64,000 nt of DNA from Hymenochaete sp. R1 (taxonomy: Eukaryota; Basidiomycota; Agaricomycetes; Hymenochaetales; Hymenochaetaceae), in the NCBI GenBank assembly GCA_019400425.1, contig JAFREE010000005.1, positions 1-64,000 on the forward strand, given 5' to 3'. The notes under the pieces are model-generated. The model did not search any database. It saw nothing but the letters and a program-made list of their open reading frames with translations, and was not told the DNA's origin. The position numbers were made by a program, and so were the translations under genes. Positions 39,135 through 52,200 of this stretch are shown piece by piece (the first letter of the stretch is position 1; each line of letters begins with the position of its first letter).

Positions 39135-42100
39135 TCACTTGGAACTTCTTGAGGCAATAACCTTGAAGAGAGAAATTTCAATATAATGGATTCGATAAAA
39201 CCAACGGGTGATAAACTTACTCTCGAGCTCCTACGAGTTCCCCGACTCGCTTCCTGGAACGATGCATCTTTGTTCTCTTTTTCAGAGCTAGAGTCTGGCT
39301 CAGACTTCGCACGTTTTCTTCGAGAAGGGGACGAGGCTTTCTGGGCCTCGAAAACACCGTCGTCATCGTCAAAGTCCTCAATCTCCTCCGGATCGCTCGA
39401 CTCCTCGTCCTCGTCGGAATCCTTGTGTTTCCGTGACCGGCCAGGTCGCTTTTGGCGCCTGTGGTTCGATGGTGAGTTTAGTTACGAGCGAAACTCCCTG
39501 AAAAGCTTACTTCGATGTTCCGTTTGCCTTGACTTGCGCCTTCCTTTTGGATGTACCTCTTCTTTCGGCAGGCTTCCTTTCTGCCCTCTGTTTGTCCTAA
39601 AAGCTACATTACAGCCATATACTTGTTGGGCTATTCTATTTGCTCACCTTTGCCGTTGAACCGTAGCTATCGAGAATCACTTTAACCAGTTCTTCCGACA
39701 AATACTGAGTTTTCAGAATCTATACAGCTCTTCACTTCAGAATCAAAACCCCGTGTTTGCAATTGTGTACTTACGGTAGATCGTGCCGCGTCAGACGGTA
39801 AAGCACGGAATATGTCAGAAGGTAGTCTGATCTTCCCAGGATAACTCGGTAGACTCCATTGCCGTGCCTTGGCATGCGCTTTGATTAGCTCTTGAGCAAG
39901 TTCACTGATAACGTATAGGCGCTGGTCGTGACGGTCAGTGCGATCGTTCCGCAGATGAATGGAGAATCACTTACTTCGCTAAACGTGTGCGATTCCGCAT
40001 CACGGACTGTCTTGCATTTTTGAGCCATGTGGTAGAGGAGGGACACATTGTCGGAAGTGGCAACCAGCGACAAATACAGTTGAATATACCTAAAAAACCC
40101 CCGACCAATAAGTCACAGCTTCAGAGTTGAGTTGAAATCATGGGATCTTACTTCGCCATATCTACGATCTGTTGTTCTTCAAGCCCAAAGTCGGGATGAT
40201 GCGCAAGGGCATGCAGCAGTCGAATGAAAGGCACTTCCCAATGCGCTAGCCTCGTATCAGGCGTTGATTTCCTCAGCTGGACCACAACTAACGACTTTGC
40301 CTTGTCTCTCAGCTCGTTCATCGGGTCATGCACGGATAAGAATGGGACAATGTTGAAACGAACGGGGAGCTTGCGCGCGGCGATGAGCGTACTGAGCTTA
40401 TCTAAGAAGATCTGTCGAACTTCGTAGCAGGTATCTTGGATCGTCAGGACGAGTAACTGGAAACTCTGGATCATAGCATCTGCATATTTATCGATCGTAG
40501 AGAGTTGCATCATTGATACTGCGGCTTGTAATCGGAGACGGGACTTGACGGTCGGGCTTAATCAATATTATCGATGAATAGTAGTTTATGTCGTGAATCG
40601 AAGAGAAACTCACTCATCAAGGGTCCCGCCAGGCATCGTGCCTGTGTTCTCAAGTAACGTCCCGAGCATCTTGATGACAGGCTTCGCAATATCCACTGCT
40701 ATGTCCGACTGAGCATGGACTAGGCATCGATGCCTGCAAACTTTGATTGCAAGAACTTTGGCCGCCCCGAGGGGTGGCAAACTTTCCTCTGGCGCCCATT
40801 CTTCATCAAGCTCCGTATCCCCCTAGTTTTTAATGAGCATTGAGCACGTTGAATATACGTTGTTCTACTTACAGCGTCAGAAGTGCTCGAACGCAAAAGC
40901 ACTTCCTTCAATAGGAACTCCGTGATAATATCGCTCTTTTGTTCGAAAGCATCGGGAGCAAAGCGCACCAGTTCGACAAGTGCCGCAATTCGGGCGATCA
41001 GAGCATTAGGGTCGGCATTTGGTGCATCCTGAGCTATGAACTACGGCCATTATCTTCAACATGTGGGATATAAATATAAAATTCATTAATCTTACCTCAA
41101 CAGCGTCAGAACAGAGGACATCCTTCCGCTCTGTGAAAGCAAGTATTCGCGCCGAGAACTTCGCATGACGAGGATGAGGTCCACGAACAAATTTCTCGAG
41201 GCGTTCAATCGTTCGCCTGTATCTCATTAATTCATGTGTTCAGATACCAGTAACATCGGGAACGTACTTATCATTCGGCGCAATCTCCGGCTCACTACGA
41301 CTCAAAGCAGAAAGTGCTTGCAGACAGATCTCGACCAGCCTCGGATTTCTCTCGTCTGCTATCGCTTTCGTAAACTCGCTCAAATGCGCACGGTGGACAG
41401 TCGGACAGTGCTTCGACAACGCGGTCAGCAGCAGCTGGGCATTGTCTGCAGCGAGTTGGGAAGCGCTTTGAGCCTTGCCCTTCCCCTTGGTGTCCACTTT
41501 CTGTAGTTTCTTGACAAGGGTCGGGACAGATGACTGGTTCACGATCCATAAACTCGATTGACGGAGAAACGAGACCATGGTGGGGAGTATCGTGGAGGAT
41601 GATTGTTCTACTCTTCGAGTGAACTCGCTCTAATAATTCTCCATCAACACAGGATACCTTTTTTTTTCACCTGAAAAGACTCACCGATGCTTTAACCAGT
41701 CCTTTCAAGTCGGTTTGCGGATCCATACACGTCCTCAAAAGTTTGTAAAGTCTCGGCTCATTTAAATCTGCAAACGCTTGCAGATCATCCTGTGCCTTGT
41801 GTGGGTCAGCAAAAACGGCTACTGAGTGTCAGCATAAGTCGAGGAGAAATCTGGGACAATTATTTACTTACTTGAGAGAGCGCGAACAATGGCTGTCAGT
41901 CGCTTTTTAACGATTTCCTCGTTCTCGTCGATTATTCCACCCTAATTAAACCAATAAGGTCGATTACAAAATGAAATGAATTAGTTCAGAGCTCACATTG
42001 TTCTCGATACAAGCCGCTAAAAACCTCTCGAAAACGGATGGCCGAATCAACTTCAAATTCGACATGGCCAGAAGAGCACTAATGCCTCTTGGGTCCAAAT

Positions 42101-43791
42101 GTTGCATGACGATGAGAAGTCGATCCGTCCACGCAGATTCATCGTCGCCTTTATTTGGAAGAGGCGTAATGAAGTCTGCCCATAATTGAACGACTATATG
42201 TCTGGAATCAGGCGACGTAAGCAAGCATTCCATGATTTGTTGAGGTATCCAAGCAAATTGTCGGATTGCTGCTGACGTATTTTCTTCACTGAAGGCCGGG
42301 TCAGATATATGTAAAAGGAAAATAAGAAAAGAGATACATTTCAGGGTAGGCTAGGCTAAATATCCTAGCGAGCGACGACAATGCTTCTTGTCTAACAATG
42401 GCCTGAACGAATGTGAGTTTAAAATTGCTTCGCAAACATCATCCGCTAACATACCTTCCTGTCAAGAGTTCGTTCGCCAATCGCCCGTAGTTGTCGCTCG
42501 CTTACATAGTGTAACGTCGTTTCGTAATCCAGTTGAGAATATAGCTTGCACACAGCTGCTCGGACTTTGTCGTCCGGATCAAATAATTTCATATTTAAAG
42601 CCTCTTTAAAAAATCGGTCAGTTGACAAAAAAAAATTGAGCACTGAGAACGGGAAACGGACCTTCGACTTGTTCTCGCAACTCAGATCTGTGATGCATCA
42701 AAAGACCTTTACATCCCTCCACAAACGCGATCCGGACCTGCTGCACGCGATCGTTCTTCTTCTGTAACCACAATGACCAGGTAGAGGGATATTTCTTTTC
42801 AAGGTCACCGCCGGCCGAATCTGCGAACATCTCGCCTAGCACCTGCGTTGCTAGTACACGAATAGGTACTTCATCCACCCTCAATTCTTCTTCAAGCTGA
42901 GGAATGACATTGTGAAGAAGCGCAGGGCAAGCGGCGTTGAGTCGTTTGATAAGGGAGTGACACCGCGCTACCTCGTCGAAATCCTCCGCTTGAGCGTGTT
43001 GCACAATATTATCCGTGAAATATTGGCATACGTTTCGTTGTAGTTTATCCGAGGTTGCTCTGCATATCTCGACCGCAAGTCTGTACGCAGGCTGTTCCAT
43101 GCGCTGCAGTCTACGTTAATAACCACGAGAATACTACACGCAAACAAAGAGAGAGAAAACTCACGGCATTCTTATCCATGAATTGTGCCATGATGATCTC
43201 CAAGACTTCCGAAGGTAGCGTCGGTGATTCGTCAATAAGCGCAATCAAAATATCCGCCATGAACATCTCGATATTCTTCGCAAGCTGATTCCGCACGAGC
43301 CCAAAGAACTCCTTGAACACCGTCACCATCAGATCCTCGAAATGCGGCAAGTCGCATATAAGCACCACGCTCTTCACCGTCGAAAGGGACTCGAGCAAGT
43401 GAAAATATTCGTCGTAGTACGACTCGCCGGAGCCCTTCAGCCCGATGCTCAGCTGGCGAAAGAAGAACTGGAATATATCCTGCAGGTCATGGTCCGTGAA
43501 CGGCGCGTCGGGCGCGAAGAGTCGAAGGATATCAGCAAGGCAGCATGCAGCATACGCTTTCACGCCCTTGTCTTTATGTAGCAAGATCGAGTGGTTCGTC
43601 AGCTCCTTGCATACGGGCTCGAGTGGTTTGGTGTCTACGTTGTCTTGGTCGAGTTCGGCGAGATCCTGGTGCAGGGCTTTGAGCTTCTTGAGGAGCGCGT
43701 CCGTCGATTGGCCTTTCCCGAGACCGGTGAGCTTTACGTTGAATCTGGTCGTCTTGGTGGAGGGAGCGGTGTTCTTGCGCGTAGCCACCAT
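39135..43791 (-). CDS. pds5: Sister-chromatid cohesion protein PDS5
   Basis: A long, multi-intron minus-strand gene from ATG 43791. The first exon (43165-43791) encodes 209 aa including VCKELTNHSILLHKDKGVKA, ACCLADILRLFAPDAPF and YYDEYFHLLESLSTVKSVVL, the diagnostic N-terminal region of Pds5. Many short exons follow with HEAT-repeat helices, for example DDKVRAAVCKLYSQLDYE and FVEGCKGLLMHHRSEL. The C-terminus is an acidic/basic tail (SDEDEESSDPEEIEDFDDDD and RRKRAKSE). A last 9-codon exon (39135-39161) after an intron with donor GTAAGT gives the ending VIASRSSK. Pds5 binds the cohesin ring and controls loading, acetylation and Wapl-dependent release. The total length was not determined because not all splice sites were resolved. 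Confidence 0.9.
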
Positions 43792-44168
43792 TCTGTCGCA
43801 GATGGCTTTTCACGCGTCTCGCGAGATTATAGAGGTTGCCTCTCTGTGTCAGCACAAACGGCCTTTCGAGTCTTTTAGCTTTGTATATTTTGGGTGTAAA
43901 TGCGTCACAATTGTACAGAGGTTTGAGCGAGAGCCGACGGTTAAGAAGAATGGATAGTAGGGAAAGAGGAGAAGAGCTGGGCCTTGTTGTTGCGACGCCC
44001 CGTGTCATTTCGACGCGCTCGCGTCGCTTACATCATAACTACCATATGCCGATCAGTCCAAATTAAGCAATAACAATAGCGGATCTCGGACGACCAGACA
44101 CCAGACTCGTCCCCGTCAAAAGACTCACCAACTGGACCAAGTCGGTGCCGGGTACTTCACCTCTATCC
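43792..44168. promoter_or_regulatory. Divergent promoter, pds5 and rrg7
   Basis: 377 bases separate the two divergent start codons. No clear TATA element stands out. Confidence 0.5.
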
Positions 44169-45119
44169 ATGACCTTGACCTTCAGGCTTGATGCGCGTAT
44201 TCAACTATGTAAGAGGTACTGGAACCGGCATAACACTCCACCATGCCACGCTCATGCGCGTAGAAGACTTTCTCAATTATCAACGGTCCGTCGCGGAACT
44301 GCTTTCGAGGAGTACACGCTTGACGCCCTCCAGGAGTTATCCATGTCCCTTCGGCGCGTCGGAGGACGCAACGATGGCGGAATAGACTTACAAGGCTGGT
44401 GGTGGGTGCCTGATCTTGATAGTCTATCAACACAAATGCAAAAGGAAGGGGGAGTTTCTTTCACTACCGACACAGAAGATACGAAAAGAATGAACATGGA
44501 TTCACAGGGATTGCGAAGAACACGTATCCGCGTTCTCGCGCAATGCAAGGCTGAGCGAAAGAAACTAGGTCCAAACTACGTGCGCGAGATGGAAGGAGTC
44601 GTTTATCGTCATTTGGCGCTATCGAAGCAGCTTGTAGGACCTCCTCAGAACGTGGGACTCGAGCAGGAGCAGGAAGGGCAGGAGGTGGAGACATCGATAT
44701 CGACAGTCGCTCTCCTTGTTTCCGCCTCCGAGTTCACGAAAGCAACCATCCTCCGCGCCCTATCTTCCCCTCTACCATTTCTCCTCGTCCATCTTCCCTT
44801 AAGCGATCCGGATGCCCCCCTTACACCTCCACCTCCACCTTTACCTTCAACCTCACCCTCACCTTCACCGCCTCCCGCGCCATCTTCTTCAACCATCGGT
44901 AGCGCAATCTGGAATGCAGCACTTGGCGGCACGAAAGGCGTTCTCAGAAACCAGATGGAGCTCCGGTGGATGCACGCTCCTCCTTCAATATCCATCCACA
45001 ATCCAACTTTGCTGAACAGTGCCAAGCCTTCGTTTGCGCAACGGCCAACCCTATGGTGGAATGGTCGACAATTAGAAAGCTGGATCCCGACCTCCTCATC
45101 TAACACTCTACGCGGATGA
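44169..45119 (+). CDS. rrg7: Rrg7/DUF2034 family mitochondrial protein with PD-(D/E)XK nuclease-like core
   Basis: A single exon of 316 aa. The open frame runs upstream to a GTG at 44145, but the first ATG is at 44169 and gives a basic, hydroxylated N-terminus (MTLTFRLDARIQLCKRYW) suited to mitochondrial import. The core reads RRGTAFEEYTLDAL, RRVGGRNDGGIDLQGWWWVP and, after a variable loop, RIRVLAQCKAERKKLGPNYV. The Asp in GGIDLQG and the Q-C-K motif correspond to the D...QxK active site of Mrr-type PD-(D/E)XK nucleases. Next come KATILRALSSPLPFLLVHLP, a Pro/Ser-rich insert, and a C-terminal segment LWWNGRQLESW. In yeast, Rrg7 is needed for respiratory growth and mtDNA maintenance. Nuclease activity is inferred from the motif only. 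Confidence 0.8.
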   Translation: MTLTFRLDARIQLCKRYWNRHNTPPCHAHARRRLSQLSTVRRGTAFEEYTLDALQELSMSLRRVGGRNDGGIDLQGWWWVPDLDSLSTQMQKEGGVSFTTDTEDTKRMNMDSQGLRRTRIRVLAQCKAERKKLGPNYVREMEGVVYRHLALSKQLVGPPQNVGLEQEQEGQEVETSISTVALLVSASEFTKATILRALSSPLPFLLVHLPLSDPDAPLTPPPPPLPSTSPSPSPPPAPSSSTIGSAIWNAALGGTKGVLRNQMELRWMHAPPSISIHNPTLLNSAKPSFAQRPTLWWNGRQLESWIPTSSSNTLRG

Positions 45120-48100
45120 CAATGAGAATCACTACATCGGTACTCGTAACATTAACTCTAACTCGTCTCCGGGTGTCTTCCATTGGAAACTCACGATTCG
45201 CGTGTGATGGATGTTATTATAAATGAATCACCATTTCGAAAAGTGCAGCGAAAGAAGCTATCTTTTTTTGCGTTGATCGGAAAAGGTAGGTCATGAATTT
45301 ATTTTTAAAAAAAGTGCGTTGTGACGATGTACAGCAATTAATATTTTTTATCCAGGTAGCGAGGAGAGACCCAAACATTCACCGGTCCCTTTCGTGATTC
45401 GAATCTACACGTAACCCTAGTACCAATCCATTTCGAAAACGCCATGTGGAAGGGATCGAAGCCCGAAGCCTGAAGTTGGACATATAAGCATGTTAACTCG
45501 GTCAACTCGGACATGAAAGCCCAATATTAATCCAGTACCAGTATTTCTTTACAATCCAAAAAGAAGCTTCTTCCTCACTGACTCTGACTCTGACTCTGAC
45601 TCACCGACACCGACTCGCTGAGTTTGAGTTTCGACCTTTTAATTTTAATTTCAATTTCGATTTCAATTTCAAAACCAGCTTGGCCTTCGCCTTCGAGCTT
45701 CTTCCTTAAGGCTTAAGTTCTTGCTAGAAAGAAGCTTTCGACATCAACGTCAAGGAGAAGGAAGGGAAGGGAAGTGAAGCCCAAGGACGACGATCTGCCG
45801 CTGACTGGAGATGCCAATCGGGCCTGTCAGGAATAAGTCCCCGTCCCGGTACGAACTCAAACTGGCACTCGTTCTCGTCCCTCAATTTGGTCTTGGTCCT
45901 GGTCCTGGTCGCGATTAATATTGGTATAAGCCCGATAAATATCATATTGATATTAACAATATATTAATATTAATGTGTCATGTCAAAGACAAACAAACGC
46001 GCATATCGGCCGGGAGGGGGGTTGGCTTCGAGACGTCGAGTCGCCCAGACCCAGACCCGTACTCTGTTGTAGGTCCGGAACGATGAAGCTTGATAGTCAT
46101 CGGTCGGTGAACGCTCAGCGAACGGCGACTCGGAACACTGACACTAGTACTGGCGATATTACTGCATGGTACAGCTACTAGAGCTGATGCGCATGTGCAT
46201 GGACGCTTCAGAAATCAGTGAAGCAAGTTGGCTCCCGCGGGGGGTGGAAGGGGCGGAGGTGGTCGGGGGTTCTTACCAACAGCCTGGTATCCGATCGAAT
46301 ACCAACCATCAGTACTAGTACTCAGGCTGGTACTAGTCCGGACTTCCGACTCATCCCCCCAACTCTCAAGGCGCATCGTTTCGTACACTGACATACGAGC
46401 CCACAAAGAACATTAATATTCAAAATTAACTTGAATATCAATATTAATATTGGACACGGACGAATTCAAGTTGCCGGAGAGAGTGCCGTACTACCACTGG
46501 CACTGGCGCTAGTACTTGGGGGGGGGGGGGGGACACGGTAAGTTTACACTAACAGACAGACAGGTAGCGTAGCCCGGTAGCCACCAGATGCCGAATTACA
46601 AGTACTCGAATATCGGACCGAGCCGTTGACGTGTGGACCTCTCGTGGTTCGTTCGGTACGGATTCTCATGGTAGGGGCGGAGACGGGGGCAGAATCATTG
46701 ACATCGACGAGTAGTCCGAGTCATACTAAGTGAGTGGGTACGAATCAGATTCCTGACTTGAGAATATTAATCTGAGAAATGCCGAATCCCGATTCATGCT
46801 CAGCTCCCGTTTAGAATTGGAAGCAACATGACGGCGATATTAGTATACTGCCAATACCAGTGACGAACATACATCTACTTACTTTACTGCAATGATATGA
46901 CGATGATACCCAGGCCTTCTGCTCAGGCTGTTCGTTTCTTTGTTGGCTTCACAGCATTAGCAAGGATCGCCAGATTAAACATCACCATCATGATCCCAAA
47001 CGAACATCGAACGAACGTCGAAGCTCCAGATCCCGGAGACTCTTCGCCCTCGTCCTTGTCCTCGTCACGACTCGAGCCCGTTCTCCGCCATCGAATCACA
47101 ACAAAATTAAATTACTAGTACTAGTAAATTAAATGAAATCGCGATAATTAGTTTTGGAAGCGAACGTCACGCCACGCGAAATCTGGAATGCCCGAGAAAA
47201 ATTAATGCACTGGCACTGGCAGCTGGCCCAGGGCGGGAGGGGAGTAACTGCCAGTGGCAGTACACTGTACGATACTCAGCCGTTTCTCAGCGGACTGGTG
47301 CTGGTGGTACCAGTACCAGTGCTGGGCATACCCGATTCGAGTCGCCGTACGCTAGTACTAAGTACTGGCACTGGCACTGGCAGGCACAAATGCCACGCCC
47401 ACGCCCACGCTTTTGCATCCGTCATTCATTAATATTTACCATTCGACATCCGAGTCCGAGTCCGAGTCCGAGTCCGAGTCCGAGTCCGAGTCCGGGTCCA
47501 ACTGGAAGCTCCTTCATCTCGTCTCATCATCGTCTCATCTCGACTCATCTCGACCCGACACCGACACCGAGTCTTTGTCACAGTTTCGAGTTTGAAAAGG
47601 AAAAGAATTTAAGAAACGACAAGAAGCGTAAAAAGGAGCGGGCGCGCGTGATCCGACTTCTACAGTGCTAGTACTTGAAAGTCTTCAGCGCAGCGCTCGC
47701 GCTCGGAGGTCAGTGAGTCAGAGGTTCGTTCGGAGTCGGGGTCGGAATATTTCGTAAGGCCGCGTTCGGGGCGTACTGTCGTGATTTTCGGGACGGGCGC
47801 TGCTCAGCGCTGAGCCTGCGTTGGTGGAGTGAGCGAGGGTGAGGTCAGAGGTGAATGGCCACGGTAGTGGTGTTGGAGATAGCCATAACCAGTTTAGCAC
47901 CTACTGTGGGAGCTAGGGACTCTGCCTCTGAGAGGCCCGACACGTGGAGTGGGGAGATCCCAATCCCAACGAACGAGATCTGAACTCGGAATAGCTAAAT
48001 TACTCTTACTCTTACTCGGGCTCGGAGGGACGGGCGGGCAGGCGGGCGGGCGTGAGGATTCTTACTTACCTTACGAAAAGAGCCACAGAGCCAGAGCCAG

Positions 48101-49298
48101 AGGCAAAGCCAAAGTTAGATGATGGAGATGGGTATCTGGGACGGGGGCGGGAACGGGAACGGCCGGCGACCGGCACACCAGCACCCACCCAGCACCGACT
48201 ATCATTTGCAATTGCAATTAATTGCTCTGCCAGTGGTGTAAGCTTGTGTGACTGTCCCTCGCTGATGGGGATTCCATCCGTCTTGCATTACAACTTGAAT
48301 ATTAATATTGATCAGTTTAATATGATTTGTAAGATGAAATAATATGTATAGGATGTGGATGGATGTGAAAAAAAGAGGGTGGGTGCTTTCTTGTAGTAGC
48401 CAGAGCCTGTTTTCATTTATACGAAAGCGGTAAGATTCAGTGGTGTGGTGATTATGGCGTTGCGTCGGGCATTTGTTCTGGATCATTCATATTAAACAAC
48501 ATTGGATTGGTGGACGAGACGAGACGCGGTCTGGGGCCTAGGGCTCAGGCTCAGGAGGGAGGGGGAGGGAGGAGAGGGGCAGGCAGGCGGGCGAGCGTAT
48601 GACAGGCGGATTAAGGATAAGGAGCAGGGAGAATAGAGAATAAGGGGAGGGAATATGTCAACGATTATGGTTATATTCAATGTCATTGAATCGGTCTTTT
48701 AGTTTGATTCTCGACCAAAAAAGGACACGTGGGTTGCATTCTCGGAAGAGAGCGGTTAGTGGGTAGGTTAAACTGGAAGGGTCGTCACCGTGGTTAGGGA
48801 TGGGAGTACTAGTCACGGAAGGAAGGGATGTAGGTTTGCTGAAGTGAAGTATAGAGTAAACGGAGAGAAGGAGAGCGTAATTGGAAAGAAGGTCACGGTG
48901 TGATGTTGGTTCTTTATTGAAAAAAAAACACGGCGGGAGAGTTGATGTAACTTTGTAAATCAAGAAAGAACTGAACGTGAAGAAGGATGTATGCATATAT
49001 GGAAATACAGCTACCGGAAGTGAGGAACGAAAGAGACCGGGGAGAGGGAGGGAGAGTGGGAGAGGCACCTTGCTCCCATCATTGCACTGCACTGCAATAC
49101 TAATCTAATAATACTAATAATAGTATTTCTCTGACGCCGATCAGTCGCTCTTCCAACTCTCTCTCTCTTGTCCAAGTCCCTGTAGTAGTATCGTTCTCTC
49201 TCTTCTTCCTTCCTCTACCTCCTCTACTGCCCTCTCTCCCTACTCCCACACCCTTTTCTTTTTTTGCTTCCTTCTCTCTCCTTCCGCTACATTCACCA
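45120..49298. repeat. Long gene-free interval with dispersed short palindromic words and microsatellites
   Basis: About 4.2 kb with no credible gene. Recurrent features on direct reading: AT palindromes built from ATTAATATT (near 45944-45975, 46413-46453, 47427-47436, 48293-48310); ACTAGTACT/AGTACTAGT words (46143-46150, 46311-46323, 47114-47127, 48807); CACTGGCACTGGC and CCAGTACCAGT arrays (47208-47225, 47293-47323, 47350-47381); a CCGAGT hexamer repeat (about 47449-47495); TCTGAC repeats at 45580-45602; and about 15 G at 46518-46532. The last 150 bases before the G-alpha start are CT-rich, a probable core promoter. Confidence 0.65.
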
Positions 49299-52200
49299 AT
49301 GGCTGTTTCATCCAAGCGTAGAGTCAAGCAACCTCCACGGGACGTCGTCTATGATGACCAAGGCGAACGTGACCGCATGCTCAAATCAGACGACCCACTC
49401 ACCCGCTTAATGGCTCCCCCTGAAAACGAATCTCCTCAGCAGAAGGCAGAAAGAATGGCAGCTGCCGCAGAGGCGCAGCGTATATCCAACCTCATCGACG
49501 AAGAGCTAAATAGACAGAGACAGTCAGAGAGGAAAGGTCAGAAACCCATCAAGATCCTCCTCCTTGGTGAGCGAATCTACCTCTCACTCCCGCCATCCCC
49601 TGACACTCTCCTATTCTATCGCCTTTCACTATGCATGTGCCATATGCTTCTGCGTTTTCTGACTCCGTCTCGGTGTATTCCCTTCGTCCGGCTGCGCAAT
49701 GCTTTGCATTGATGCCCCCCGACCTCCACACTCCAAATCTTGCCTAATTGAATGATGGATGGAACCTAAAGGCCAAAGTGAATCCGGTGCGTAACACCCG
49801 ACACCCGTCGCCCATGCTTTCTCTCCTCTCCTCTTTGCCCTCGGAATGAACGTCTCTGATCCGTGGTTTCGCTTGCTTCTCCCATCGTTCCCTTTCGTCT
49901 GCATTTGTTGTCATGTCACGTCGCGTGTCTCCCCGGACCCGTCGGTATATGCTCTTCCGACACGTCCACTTGCTCACCACGGCCTGCGCGCCCGTGTTTC
50001 CAGGCAAATCAACGACACTCAAGAGTACGTTTCCTTTCCCGCCGTTACAGTTTCTCCGACTCGGCACGCCATTTTTTGATCTAACAATGCTTACTTTTTT
50101 TTATATATTTTAATTTACCTTGTGTCTTTCGCGCTACCCTTTCGACGCCTATGCACGCGCATGATACTTCTCGCGATGGAACGTGATTCTGGCTTGACTC
50201 GTTCTCGCGTCGCCCACTATCGATCGTCCGGCTTCGCGTGGGATGGTCAGACTTCCAACTGATGAATTCGCCAAAGGCGTTCCGCGCCGAGCTCTTGTCC
50301 TGGCGAGCTGTTGTCCAGCTAAACGTCGTCCGATCTGTCAGACTTGTCCTTGATGCTATTGCAGATGCAGCTGAGGCGCAGGGCCTCAACGTCCAACGTC
50401 CCGGCACACCTTCCCAACGCATACAAACGCAGACACAAACGCCCAATCCCTATCCCTCTCCAAACGGAACCGGGAACGGGAACGGGAACGGAATTGCGCC
50501 GAACGGAACGACACATAATGGAAATGGTATCGGAGGAGGTGGTGGCGGCGGCGGGGAGATGGGGCGCGGCGGTACCGGTGTCGAGCGGCTGGAGGATGTC
50601 GTGAGCGAACCGGATTTGATGAAGCCCGAACACCTTATGCTGCGCCAGCGGTTGTTGCCCCTGCTCGACGCGGAGGCGGTACTTCTCGCGCGGCTTATGC
50701 CTGTAGCGGCAGCATCGGGCTCGTCGCTGCGGGAAATTGAGAACGCGCATGCGCCGAGCGAGAGTCGGGGGTCTTCGAGGCCGAGCAGCGAGAAGGGGAT
50801 CGATGAAGTCGTTGGTGCGTGAACAAAAAGCATATCCGATTATTTTTTTTCGTTTTCACGCTGACAAATTCGTTTCAATGTTTAATTAATATTAACATTA
50901 ACTATTCGGCAACCTCTCCACGTTTACGCATTTACGGAATTTCCTATTTATTTTCATTATTATTACTATTATTTTCCTCTGGCGACTCCACGTTTCGAAT
51001 TGACTTCGAATACGCACTTGTCGGGGAATACGTCTGTCGGGATGCCGGCATGCGGCCGGGACGTGACATGGGGAAAACTCGACGGGCTCGACGACGACGA
51101 CGGTCTTGACATCGGGTGCGGCGCGGGTGCTGATATTAATGCGATTAATATAATCCGGGCAATCCCCATGCCGACTTGGTCGTTTTCCATACGCATCTCA
51201 CGTCGTTCTTCGTCGACTCGGCCTTTCGCTTCCCTTCCAACTCGAACCGGGGGGACGTGATCTCGATATCCTGTGGGTGCATTTCTCCAACGTCACGAAA
51301 TCGTCGACTTTTCTCGATGGGTGCAATTGCGATCTGGACTGCTGATATGTGTGGGGTCACGTTCGTTCCAATACGGCCTATGCGTTGTGTGACACTCCAC
51401 ACACGACACCTGCTGTGCCTTTTCCGATTTACGACCTCTGTCCATCTATCAAACCTTCACCCAATCCTGAAACATAAACATACGCACCATTCCGATACGG
51501 ACGCTTCAATCTCCACACTTTCCATTTGGGGCTCTTTCTCGACACCGGCTCTCAATGATCCACCCACGACAACTTTATTGGGACGAACGCTCGTAAATCC
51601 AACTGACACAACTTTCATTGGCATCAACATCGGACGGGACGGGACGACGGAAAAAATGCGCAAACATCGAAAACAGATCAACACCGACTCGACCTCGCCG
51701 CGAAGCCCAAACCCGTCTCTACCATGGGCTCAACTGCGACGATCAACGGACGCGAGATCTCCGTCTTTGCGGGCTCGGCGTGGAAGATGGCGTTCACGCG
51801 CATGCTTTCGGCGTCCGGGAAGAATGCAAGCGAGAAGGGCGGGATTGGGGAGGACGGGATCGATTGGGACGACCCGAGGGACCCGACGAGGGTGTTGAAC
51901 GCGTGTGGGCTGGATTTGTTGACGCTTTGGAGGGATGTGAGGGTGAGGGTGTTGTTGAGGAGGAATAAGCTGAGATTGGAGGAGATGCCGGGATTGTAAG
52001 TGGTTTCTTTTTGCGTTTTTCTAACTTGCATGTCGTTCTTCGGCGTCCTGTAGAGAAGGGTTGGAACTGATCCGAATCTCCTGTCACCCAGTTTCTTAGA
52101 TTCGCTGGATAGAATAACTTCTCTTAATTATCTACCGACCGACGGTGCGTTTTTGATTCCTCCTTATCCGTCTCATTACAAAAATCATTGATTTACGACG

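Noticed and set aside
44145..44168. Upstream extension of the Rrg7 reading frame starting at a GTG
   Set aside because: GTG is not a normal start in nuclear fungal genes. The ATG at 44169 gives a good mitochondrial presequence.
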